From assembly GCA_900757195.1 (NCBI GenBank), contig CAAEMZ010000025.1, positions 1-62,771 of the forward strand: 62,771 bases of DNA. The letters are read 5' to 3'. Below are positions 33,965 to 41,130 of this stretch, one piece after another. Below the pieces are notes generated by a model. It had not been told where the DNA came from and ran no database searches. It saw only the letters and a list, made by a program, of their open reading frames with translations. This DNA comes from Lachnospiraceae bacterium (GTDB lineage Bacteria > Bacillota > Clostridia > Lachnospirales > Lachnospiraceae). Each line of letters begins with the position of its first letter. Positions within the stretch are counted from its first letter, which is position 1. Position numbers and translations under genes: made by a program.

Positions 33965-34984
33965 ATGAATTTTCATGCACTTTCATGGATTATCAACGAT
34001 GAATGTAATTTACACTGTGCCCACTGTTACCCGGACTCCGGCCCGAAAACGCCGCCGCCCTTTGACGCGGACCGTCTTTTAAAGATGACGGACCATCTCC
34101 GGCATATGCACTTTGACAAAATTTATATTTCCGGAGGCGAGCCCCTTGCCTGCAGCCATTTGGAGGATTATTTAAAGGCCGCTGATAAGCTGGCAGACCG
34201 GCTGTATATCTGCACGAATGCATTGCTTTTAGATGATGAAATTCTGGATCTGCTGATAAAGTACCACGTTCACATTACCGTCAGCCTTCAGCATACAGAC
34301 GGCTCTGCCGCTTCCGAAATTTACGGCGCTCCGGATATCGGTCAAAAAATACAGGAAAAAATTAAATATCTCCGGCATAAAGGCGTTCCGGTAAAGCTTG
34401 AAGTCACCGTAATGCGGATCAATCACAGGGATCTTGAAAATTTCTTTATTTTTGCACGGGAGAACGGTATTCACAAAATCGACTTCAAACGTTTCCGCCC
34501 GGTGGGCCGGGGAAACCATCATAAAAATACATTCGGCCTTACGAAATCCGAAAATGCCGATGCATTGAGCCGGATCTTCCGCTTATCTCAAAAATATCCG
34601 GAAATGGACATTTCCACCGATGACCCGCTGTACGGCATGGTCGTTTCTTCTGAACTGCATCGCCAGGGGTGGACGGATACCGCCGTCAGCGCCTATATCA
34701 AAGACAAACAGATTTTTGGCTGCAAGGCCGGAAGACGATGGGTCGGACTCAATCCGTCCGGAAATATCGCCCCATGTCCGTTACTTTTATACTGCGGAAT
34801 TTCCATTGGAAATCTTCTGGAGGATTCTCTTGAAGATATTCTCGAAAATTCCGAAATGATCCGGCAGTTAAAGGACAGCCGCTGTGATGGCTGTGCCCAT
34901 GCGGATATCTGCGGCGGATGCAGAGTCTGCGCCTGTTATGAAAGCGAAGATATCTATGGAAAAGACCCGATGTGCGTCTTTTAA
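33965..34984 (+). CDS. Radical SAM/SPASM protein 1 of the cluster
   Basis: A 339-residue radical SAM enzyme. The cluster motif CNLHCAHC (C14, C18, C21) is directly followed by the SAM-binding ISGGEPLA near residue 58. The C-terminal part is a SPASM domain: FGCKAG, NPSGNIAPCPL, then CDGCAHADICGGCRVCAC and a last Cys two residues before the end, enough ligands for two auxiliary 4Fe-4S clusters. SPASM proteins mostly modify peptides, but some act on other molecules, and no precursor peptide is nearby. A perfect AAGGAGG precedes the ATG by 7 bases. Confidence 0.88.
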   Translation: MNFHALSWIINDECNLHCAHCYPDSGPKTPPPFDADRLLKMTDHLRHMHFDKIYISGGEPLACSHLEDYLKAADKLADRLYICTNALLLDDEILDLLIKYHVHITVSLQHTDGSAASEIYGAPDIGQKIQEKIKYLRHKGVPVKLEVTVMRINHRDLENFFIFARENGIHKIDFKRFRPVGRGNHHKNTFGLTKSENADALSRIFRLSQKYPEMDISTDDPLYGMVVSSELHRQGWTDTAVSAYIKDKQIFGCKAGRRWVGLNPSGNIAPCPLLLYCGISIGNLLEDSLEDILENSEMIRQLKDSRCDGCAHADICGGCRVCACYESEDIYGKDPMCVF

Positions 34985-35011
34985 AGTCTATTTATAAAGG
35001 GGGAAATAATA

Positions 35012-35980
35012 ATGACGACAACATTTCCAATGAAAAATTTACATCTCCGGCTGACTGCCAGATGCAACAAACGCTGTGAACACTGTTTTGCCCATCTGGA
35101 TAACAAGGCGCCGGAGCTCGGTGCGAAATACTGGCTTGGAATTATTGAAACCGCTGAAAAAATGGGCGTATCCAGTATCACCCTCACCGGTGGCGAACCA
35201 TTTATTTACAGTGAGATCCATGAACTTCTGGACCGGTTAAAAAACCTTTCCACACCTCTGAAAATTGAAACGAACGGTCTGCTGTTACACGAATATAAAG
35301 AGGAACTTCTCCGGCTTTCTTCCCTTCAGACCATCGCCCTGAGTCCGGGACTGCACTATGAAAAATCATATATGGAAGATCTGATGGCCCGGATAACCGC
35401 CTGGCGTCAGGAAGGCCTTCCGGTCATGCTTCAGGCATCGGTGATTCTCGGTAATATTGAAAATCAACTGTCATGGCTGGAAAAATTTGCGGATCATGGG
35501 ATTCCCGTCCGCCTGATGGCCGGCCATAACGGTCTCGGCAGTTCTGAAAATCTGAAAAATATTTCCTTTGAATCCATGATCCAGATTGGACGCAGATATG
35601 CCGCGCATCCGCTGATTCAATGCGAACTTCCGGGCATTTTACTCGGAAGGGAAACGAGTCAGGGCTGCGGATGGAATAAAAACCGTGCAGATATTCTTCC
35701 GGACGGACATCTTTCACCCTGTGCGGCCATTGCGTGGAACTATCCGCCATTTGTTCTCGATTACGTGGATGCAGATAATTTGCAGCAGGTATGGGAAAAC
35801 CATCCTTATCTGAATCGTATCCGTCATCTGAAAAAAGAAGATTTTAAAGGCCACTGCGGTCACTGCGATCAGTTTGATTCCTGCTGCAGCAGTTGTGCGG
35901 CGACAAGTCTCGGAATAAAAAAAGATCTGTTCGCCGGTTATCCACTGTGTGATTTTTATTTCGGGGAGGTCGAAAAATGA
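35012..35980 (+). CDS. Radical SAM/SPASM protein 2 of the cluster
   Basis: A 322-residue radical SAM enzyme with CNKRCEHC (C18, C22, C25) and LTGGEPFIYSE. The C-terminal auxiliary cluster region has QGCGWNKNRADILPDGHLSP, then C-A-A-I and, at the end, CGHCDQFDSCCSSC with a further Cys in PLCDFYF. It is clearly different from the neighbouring radical SAM proteins in sequence, so this is not a recent tandem duplication. The stop overlaps the next start (ATGA at 35977-35980), indicating coupled translation of proteins 2 and 3. Confidence 0.88.
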   Translation: MTTTFPMKNLHLRLTARCNKRCEHCFAHLDNKAPELGAKYWLGIIETAEKMGVSSITLTGGEPFIYSEIHELLDRLKNLSTPLKIETNGLLLHEYKEELLRLSSLQTIALSPGLHYEKSYMEDLMARITAWRQEGLPVMLQASVILGNIENQLSWLEKFADHGIPVRLMAGHNGLGSSENLKNISFESMIQIGRRYAAHPLIQCELPGILLGRETSQGCGWNKNRADILPDGHLSPCAAIAWNYPPFVLDYVDADNLQQVWENHPYLNRIRHLKKEDFKGHCGHCDQFDSCCSSCAATSLGIKKDLFAGYPLCDFYFGEVEK

Positions 35981-36897
35981 ACAAAAAAAATGAATCCTTA
36001 AGAATTACCGAAGATGTCCAGTGCCGTTACCGCGCCCTTCAGAAAAACGGGGTCCGTCTGATCTGGGAACTCACCGGAAGATGCAATTTGCACTGCAGAC
36101 ACTGTTTTGCCGCTGTAGCTTCCGCAGGCGCTTCTTCCGCCCGGGAGCTGACAACAAAACAGGCATTTTCCGTCATCGACCAGTTCAGAGAGCTTCCGGT
36201 GGCCAAAGTCATGCTCACCGGCGGAGAGGTCATGGTACGAAAAGATCTCGAATGTATTGTCGAATACATGCGTCATAAAAATAAAGATATTGTCATCGAT
36301 ATCACAACCAATGCGCTGCTGTTGACCGATGAAACCATAAAAACACTGCAGGCATGCGGCATTGATGAAATCAGTGTCAGCCTGGACGGACCGGAAGCGG
36401 TCTACAAAAATGTCCGCGGAAAAAATGCGGACTACGGGAAGTTATTACATAATATTCAGCGGCTGTGTGACAGCGGCATCCATGTGGACGGAATTATGGT
36501 TTTAAACCGGCTGACGGCCGAAACCATCGAAGAAACGATCGACCTTGCCTGCCGCCTTGGCCTGTCATCCTTTACCATTTCAAATCTTGATGTTCTTCCC
36601 CATTCGGATTTTGATTACGAAGGGCTGCGTCTCACTCCGGAAGAAATCGAAAAGAGCCTGCGTCAAATCGACCGGCTGCGTGAAATTTACGCTCAAAAGC
36701 TCATTCTGAGAACCACCGGATTTACCGGCACAGACTGTTCCGGTAAACAGATCTGCACCAATAAGAACATTCTCGCAATTAACAGAAACGGTATGTACTG
36801 CCATTGTTTAAATGCCTATACACCGGAAGAAGACTTCCTGGACAGCCGCAGCGTTACACTGGGCAGCGCATTTGAATACTTTAACGGCAGAATATGA
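35977..36897 (+). CDS. Radical SAM protein 3 of the cluster, short auxiliary domain
   Basis: A 306-residue radical SAM enzyme. After an N-terminal extension of about 30 residues comes CNLHCRHC (C36, C40, C43), then LTGGEVMVRKDLE and the strand-4 block ISVSLDGPEAVYKNVRG. The C-terminal part has only the first half of a SPASM-like domain (DCSGKQICTNKNILAINRNG, then YCHC), ending shortly after, so at most one auxiliary cluster is expected. This differs from proteins 1, 2 and 4. Translation is coupled to protein 2; the next gene follows after 20 bases. Confidence 0.87.
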   Translation: MNKKNESLRITEDVQCRYRALQKNGVRLIWELTGRCNLHCRHCFAAVASAGASSARELTTKQAFSVIDQFRELPVAKVMLTGGEVMVRKDLECIVEYMRHKNKDIVIDITTNALLLTDETIKTLQACGIDEISVSLDGPEAVYKNVRGKNADYGKLLHNIQRLCDSGIHVDGIMVLNRLTAETIEETIDLACRLGLSSFTISNLDVLPHSDFDYEGLRLTPEEIEKSLRQIDRLREIYAQKLILRTTGFTGTDCSGKQICTNKNILAINRNGMYCHCLNAYTPEEDFLDSRSVTLGSAFEYFNGRI

Positions 36898-36917
36898 TCC
36901 GGAAGGAGGAGATTTTT

Positions 36918-37991
36918 ATGAAGAAACTTTATTCTGTAGGACTTGGCTTTTCCTCAAACTGCAATATGAACTGTCCGTTTTGCTATAGCCGTGCAAAGCG
37001 AAATGAGGGCAGGGACCTTTCTCTGGATGTGTGGTACGACTTTTTCCGCAGAAATGCGTCTTCAATCGGAAGTGTTAATTATGGAACCGGCGAAAATACG
37101 ACCTCGGATGCATGGTATGCGCTGATTGACCATATTCACGAGCATTATCCCCATATCCGTCAGGCGGTAACGACTAACGGCTCCCTGTATCCGGTTCAAA
37201 GGGATGATTCAGAAAAACGCGAAGCGATCATCCGTTCCATCGACGAAGTGGATGTTTCACTGGACTTCGGTGAAAGAGAAATGCATAATGCCTGCCGTGG
37301 AAATTCACATGCCTTTGACTGGGTCCTCGGAACCCTCGAGTTCTGTCAGGCCCATGACATCCTGCCGACAATTGTCACCCTCGGGACCGACGAAACTCTG
37401 AAAATTGAAAATATGGAACGCATTTTTAAAATCGCGCAGCAGTATGGCGCCAAAGTGCGGATCAACCTGTACCGTCCGGTACAAAAGGACTGTGAAATCC
37501 GGCCGGCAAGTCTGGAATCTATTTTAAAATTTTTCGACTGGGCCGACCGGGAGCACCAGATTGTATCCATCAGCGATCCACTTTTCAGCGCCCTGCTCTG
37601 CGGCGATACGATTGCCCCCGATCCCTCCGGAAGCAGCAGCATACGCATTACACAGGATGGCAGCATTTATCCTTCCACCTACTTATTGTTCGAGGAATTT
37701 CTTATGGGAAATATCCGGGATTTTCATCTGGACACAGACATTCCGGGAAACCCGGGCGCCGACCGGTTATTACATGCACCGATTCCATCTGCCTGTAAAA
37801 AATGTCCGAAGGTATTCGGATGCCGGGGCGGTGTTTTGGACCGCAGATATCTCTGGTATAAAGACTTTAAGGAGAGAGATCCTTACTGTTTTGCCGAACA
37901 TCCGGAGTTATTCCGTCATTACCGTACCCATAAAGAAGCCTTTGCTTCGGTCCACGACGGTTATTTACCGACACTTTTCTTTAAAAATTAA
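36918..37991 (+). CDS. Radical SAM/SPASM protein 4 of the cluster
   Basis: A 357-residue radical SAM enzyme with CNMNCPFC (C15, C19, C22). The usual GGE motif is replaced by NYGTGENTTSD. The C-terminal region shows IRITQDGSIYPSTYLLFEEF with GNIRD and then CKKCPKVFGCRGGVLDRRY and a final Cys in DPYCF, a SPASM-like arrangement. ATG at 36918 follows AAGGAGGAG; an earlier in-frame ATG at 36894 overlaps gene 3. It is followed by the HD-domain gene after 12 bases. Confidence 0.87.
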   Translation: MKKLYSVGLGFSSNCNMNCPFCYSRAKRNEGRDLSLDVWYDFFRRNASSIGSVNYGTGENTTSDAWYALIDHIHEHYPHIRQAVTTNGSLYPVQRDDSEKREAIIRSIDEVDVSLDFGEREMHNACRGNSHAFDWVLGTLEFCQAHDILPTIVTLGTDETLKIENMERIFKIAQQYGAKVRINLYRPVQKDCEIRPASLESILKFFDWADREHQIVSISDPLFSALLCGDTIAPDPSGSSSIRITQDGSIYPSTYLLFEEFLMGNIRDFHLDTDIPGNPGADRLLHAPIPSACKKCPKVFGCRGGVLDRRYLWYKDFKERDPYCFAEHPELFRHYRTHKEAFASVHDGYLPTLFFKN

Positions 37992-38003
37992 GGAGGCCAA
38001 CCT

Positions 38004-38687
38004 ATGATCCGTGAAATTAAAGCCTATTTAGAAAAAGAATTATTTGAATCATCCCACGATATCGAACATTCCTATCGTGTTGCACAAAACGCCGAAATAC
38101 TTGCCGCCCGGCGTGAAGATGTGGATATGGAGGTCCTGAAAATTTCAGCCCTTCTCCACGACATTGCAAAAGCCCGTGAAGACCGGGATGCCTCCCATCA
38201 GACAGACCACTGTGTGGAAGGTGTAAAAATGGCTTCGGACCTTCTGCGAAAATTAAATTATCCGGAAGCGAAGCTTGAAAAAGTATGCCAGGCCATTCGT
38301 TATCACCGGGAATTCCAGCCGGACGTTCCGCTGTGCATCGAAGCCATGCTTATTTACGATGCGGGTATTCTGGAAAATCTTGGCGCCATCGGAATCGCAC
38401 GTACCTATATGATTGCCGGAGAGTTTCAGGAGAAGCTTTATAATCCGGAACCGCTGGCGGCATATATTCAAAAAAATGTCAATATTTCAACCGGAAAAGT
38501 CATGGATTTTTCCATTCATGCGCCAAATCTCGAATTCGACCTCAACTGGGCGGATGCTGACAGGCGCCTTTATACACCGGAAGCGAAAAAGACTGCCAGA
38601 GAGCGGATTGCCTTCAGTAAAATGTTCTTCCGGACATTACACAATGAATGGTATGGGAAAGGAGAGGAACGGATTGGAAAAAGCTAA
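38004..38687 (+). CDS. HD-domain metal-dependent phosphohydrolase
   Basis: A 227-residue protein with an HD domain: H22, H52-D53 (LLHDIAKARED) and a downstream IYDAGILENLG segment carrying the last Asp. HD proteins hydrolyse phosphate esters of nucleotides and other small molecules, and some act as (d)NTPases. The layout resembles YfbR/YedJ-type small HD proteins. In this cluster it could trim a phosphate from an intermediate. Its last 14 bases overlap the next gene. Confidence 0.85.
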   Translation: MIREIKAYLEKELFESSHDIEHSYRVAQNAEILAARREDVDMEVLKISALLHDIAKAREDRDASHQTDHCVEGVKMASDLLRKLNYPEAKLEKVCQAIRYHREFQPDVPLCIEAMLIYDAGILENLGAIGIARTYMIAGEFQEKLYNPEPLAAYIQKNVNISTGKVMDFSIHAPNLEFDLNWADADRRLYTPEAKKTARERIAFSKMFFRTLHNEWYGKGEERIGKS

Positions 38688-39198
38688 AATCATACCGTGT
38701 ATTTTAAAACAGGATGCCCTTGAGCGCCATCTGGAATCCGATATTAAAAAGGCGCTGTCCGCCCATGTGACCATTGTAAAGACGATACCTGTGACCCTTT
38801 CGAGGGCAGACGTTCTGGCCTACAAATCCTGGGAATGGCAGCACGACACTTCGATGCCGGTTCCAAAGGGACTTTTTTTAGACTGTATTCTGGCCTATGA
38901 AGCCGCCCCTGTATCCGTTCTGATGATCGCCGTGCCGCCGGAGATGGATTTTGAAGCATTAAGAGCAATGAAAGGAAAAAGCTTTTTGCCCGCCCGCTGT
39001 GATCCGTCGAGCATCCGCGGAATGTTCGCTGATAAAACCCAGATTCAACGTCTGACCGTCATCGATGGAACCACTTATGAAAAGCTTCCCGACAAAACCC
39101 TTGGTTTTCCAAGAAATATAATCCATATTCCCGACAGCCCGCAAAGCGCCGGCCGTCTGACAAATATTATCCGCAGATATGGGAGGTGTTCGATATGA
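38674..39198 (+). CDS. Divergent nucleoside diphosphate kinase-like protein
   Basis: A 174-residue protein with recognisable NDP kinase features: a Lys near the N-terminus (LKQDALERHL, K12, like the KPDA motif), a helix and a basic loop IRGMFADK (R115), and NIIHIPDSPQSAG, in which H151 matches the phospho-His of NIIHGSDSxESA. Between R115 and H151 it has about 25 extra residues, and the GSD after the His is IPD. It may phosphorylate a modified nucleotide or hold a related role. I chose TTG at 38674 because GGAGAGG is 7 bases upstream; the longer frame upstream only overlaps the HD gene. Confidence 0.7.
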   Translation: MEKAKIIPCILKQDALERHLESDIKKALSAHVTIVKTIPVTLSRADVLAYKSWEWQHDTSMPVPKGLFLDCILAYEAAPVSVLMIAVPPEMDFEALRAMKGKSFLPARCDPSSIRGMFADKTQIQRLTVIDGTTYEKLPDKTLGFPRNIIHIPDSPQSAGRLTNIIRRYGRCSI

Positions 39199-40196
39199 GA
39201 TGTAAATTATGTATTAATTCTTCAGAAAATCCAAGCAGAACCTTTGATGAAAATGGTGTATGCAACGTCTGCAGGGAATTTAAGACCAATTTCAGCCAGG
39301 CCGCCCTGGATGCAGAGCTTTCCTTTCTGAAAACATTGATTCGAAAGGATGGTTCCACAGACTGTCTGGTGGCGCTTTCCGGCGGAAAAGACAGCGCCGC
39401 CGCATTATATACAGTCCGGAAGATGGGGTTTCATCCGAAGGCCTTCACCTTTGATGCCGGTTATAATGTGATCTCGGACCGTCAGCGTGAAAAAATCAAA
39501 AATGTCACACAAATACTGAAGGTCCCTCATGCCTATATTGATGCCAGGCCCTATATCAGTGAAGAAGACCGGGAAAGTTTCCGGCTGACAGCAGAATTTT
39601 ATGATTCACAGATTGAACATATGGATTCTGAAACGGTTTTGAAAATGTTCCGTGATGAACGTCACTGCAACCGTCCGAAGGATAAAACCATACGGCCCTT
39701 TGTCCGGCCGTGCCGGCTGTGCCGGAGAGCCGTTATCCGCGGATACTATGCCGAGGCCGTCCGGCATCATGTATCGGTCGTATTCCTCGGTATTAACGAA
39801 TGGTGCGGTGTGCATCAGAATAACTATACGGCCGTGCGTAAACTGGAACCGGTTCCCGGAAAGCCGGTCTATATCGTCCATCTTCCTTTTTTAATCCATC
39901 GAAAAATGGAAGACCTTGTTCCGATTCTCCGAAAAATCGGCTGGAGTGAAGATGACATGGATATCCATATCGGCACCGGAAGATCCGGCTGTCTTCTGGC
40001 CCGGATCGCAGAAAGCAAGGCGACCGGTCTGTTGGGATTTAATCCGGATGAAACGCGTCTGGCACGGGAAGTGACCGTTGGTTTTATCCATCGGGCACAG
40101 GCTTTAAATGCCGTATCCCAGAAAGCCGAACCACCGGATACTTCCATGATGGATATTCTCATCTCAAAGAATATCCTGCCGTCTTCCGATAAATAA
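39195..40196 (+). CDS. PP-loop ATPase, N-acetyl sugar amidotransferase-like
   Basis: A 333-residue protein. An N-terminal four-Cys element (CKLC at residues 3-6, CNVC at 23-26, with FDENGVC between) precedes the PP-loop ALSGGKDSAA (residues 60-69), which adenylates a carbonyl to activate it. A further pair (RPCRLCRRA, C173 and C176) follows. The pattern recalls WbpG/PseA-type amidotransferases of nucleotide sugars and some tRNA thiolation enzymes. A role in adding N or S to the cluster's product is an inference. Start ATG overlaps the previous stop (ATGA); GGGAGG is 8 bases upstream. Last gene of the cluster. Confidence 0.75.
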   Translation: MRCKLCINSSENPSRTFDENGVCNVCREFKTNFSQAALDAELSFLKTLIRKDGSTDCLVALSGGKDSAAALYTVRKMGFHPKAFTFDAGYNVISDRQREKIKNVTQILKVPHAYIDARPYISEEDRESFRLTAEFYDSQIEHMDSETVLKMFRDERHCNRPKDKTIRPFVRPCRLCRRAVIRGYYAEAVRHHVSVVFLGINEWCGVHQNNYTAVRKLEPVPGKPVYIVHLPFLIHRKMEDLVPILRKIGWSEDDMDIHIGTGRSGCLLARIAESKATGLLGFNPDETRLAREVTVGFIHRAQALNAVSQKAEPPDTSMMDILISKNILPSSDK

Positions 40197-40219
40197 CGCA
40201 AAGAGCAGTAACAAATAAA

Positions 40220-40270
40220 GGTGTCATAAAATCATTTCTTTTTGTCATGATTTTATGGCACCTGTTTTTT
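40220..40270 (+). terminator. Terminator of the radical SAM cluster
   Basis: A 16-base-pair stem with arms 40220-40235 and 40247-40262 (one G-T pair), an 11-base loop and a T-rich tail. It lies between convergent genes. On the minus strand the tail is weaker (CTTTATTTG), so it may partly serve the acetyltransferase gene too. Confidence 0.9.
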
Positions 40271-40274
40271 AATG

Positions 40275-40856
40275 TTAATGAAGCGGTCCTTTGGCCAGTA
40301 TCGCATTAATGACTTCCTGAGGCAGCTCATGAATCGATTTCGGCGGTCCCGACGGTTCTGTATAATCCTGAAGCATTTTCGACATAATCGCTGTATCATG
40401 CCATTTTCCCAGCTTAAATCCGCAGTTCTTCTGAACGCCCTCCATGGAAAAGCCAAGCTGTCTGTGAAGACCGATACTGGCTTCATTCGGCACGGTAATA
40501 ACACCATAAGCGGTGTAATATCCCTGAAGGGTGAGTAAGTCCATCAATGCAGAGTAGAGGGTACGCCCAAGATCCATCCCCTGAAATTCCGGACGGAGAT
40601 AGACCGAAAGTTCGCAGCACCACTGATAGGCTTCCCGCTCCCTGTAGGTGGATGCGTAGGCATATCCGGCAATCTTTCCCTGTTCTTTGGCAACAATCCA
40701 CGGATACTGTTCCGTATAATGGCTGACCCGTTCAGAAAAGCTTTCCAGAACAGGAACTTCGTATTCGTAGGTAATCGCTGTGTTCAAAATATAAGATGTA
40801 TAAATTTCAAGCACTTCGGCCACATCTTCTTCTTTGATTAACTGAAGAATCATCAT
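40275..40856 (-). CDS. GNAT N-acetyltransferase, phosphinothricin-type
   Basis: A 193-residue acetyltransferase similar to the Pat/Bar/YncA group, which acetylates amino groups of small molecules such as phosphinothricin or methionine sulfoximine analogues. Recognisable are EVLEIYTSYILNTAITYEYE near the N-terminus, the acetyl-CoA region RPEFQGMDLGRTLYSAL, and NEASIGLHRQLGFSMEGV. The start with two consecutive ATG codons (40851-40856 complement) has GGAGAAAGGA upstream. It is the first gene on the minus strand; convergent to the cluster and divergent from mutS. A glutamine synthetase gene lies nearby, which is suggestive at most. Confidence 0.88.
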   Translation of the reverse strand: MMILQLIKEEDVAEVLEIYTSYILNTAITYEYEVPVLESFSERVSHYTEQYPWIVAKEQGKIAGYAYASTYREREAYQWCCELSVYLRPEFQGMDLGRTLYSALMDLLTLQGYYTAYGVITVPNEASIGLHRQLGFSMEGVQKNCGFKLGKWHDTAIMSKMLQDYTEPSGPPKSIHELPQEVINAILAKGPLH

Positions 40857-40880
40857 GTATCCTTTCTCCAACAATATTAT

Positions 40881-40908
40881 GTGGGAAAAATGTGGTAATA
40901 TATGGTAC
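40881..40908. repeat. TGG repeats spaced 10-11 bases, left group
   Basis: TGGGA, TGGTA and TGGTA start at 40882, 40893 and 40903, each one helical turn apart, just upstream of the acetyltransferase gene. Direct repeats of TGGGN with 5-base gaps are the binding pattern of MraZ-type regulators. Could also be chance in a short purine-rich stretch. Confidence 0.35.
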
Positions 40909-40963
40909 AAACTAAGGCTATAATAGTCCTTTTCTGTTGAAAAATCAACTTTTTTCGAAAAAA

Positions 40964-41012
40964 AGTGGGGAATATGATGGAAAAAGTGGTGAAAATGAGT
41001 AAAAATGGGGAT
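40964..41012. repeat. TGG repeats and phased A-tracts upstream of mutS
   Basis: TGGGG (40966), TGGAA (40978), TGGTG (40987), TGAGT (40996) and TGGGG (41006) recur with spacings of 12, 9, 9 and 10 bases, separated by A-tracts of 3-7 bases in the same phase. Such phasing gives intrinsically bent DNA and also resembles a multi-copy operator. It ends 25 bases before the mutS -35 box. The rest of the 274-base gap holds a GTTGA/TCAAC hairpin followed by six T (40936-40955). Confidence 0.4.
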
Positions 41013-41036
41013 TTTAGCGAAAGCTTTCGGATTCGG

Positions 41037-41065
41037 TTGACATTATTTTAGGAAAAAGATAAGAT
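41037..41065 (+). promoter_or_regulatory. Sigma-A promoter of mutS-mutL-miaA
   Basis: A perfect TTGACA at 41037-41042, a 17-base spacer and TAAGAT at 41060-41065. Leader of about 60 bases before the GTG start. Confidence 0.75.
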
Positions 41066-41130
41066 GTTATAGGAAAAGAATTCGATACATTCCATTTATT
41101 ATATATAGAAAGAAACCGGAGGAAACAAAC

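Noticed and set aside
33965..37991. Prokaryotic viperin (ddhNTP synthase) among the radical SAM genes, suggested by the nearby CMP-kinase-like gene.
   Set aside because: The four proteins have SPASM-type tails and Cys-motif surroundings (CNLHCAHC, CNKRCEHC) unlike viperin, and the viperin-specific motifs are missing. Chain-terminator defence remains only a distant idea.
38413..38673. N-terminal extension of 87 residues on the NDP-kinase-like protein.
   Set aside because: It lies entirely inside the HD-domain gene in another frame; TTG at 38674 has a well-placed ribosome-binding sequence and begins the recognisable domain.
40897..40955. A separate small RNA gene with promoter TATAAT at 40919-40924 and the hairpin plus T-run at 40936-40955.
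   Set aside because: There is no convincing -35 box, and the predicted transcript would be less than 30 bases long with the hairpin starting at once.
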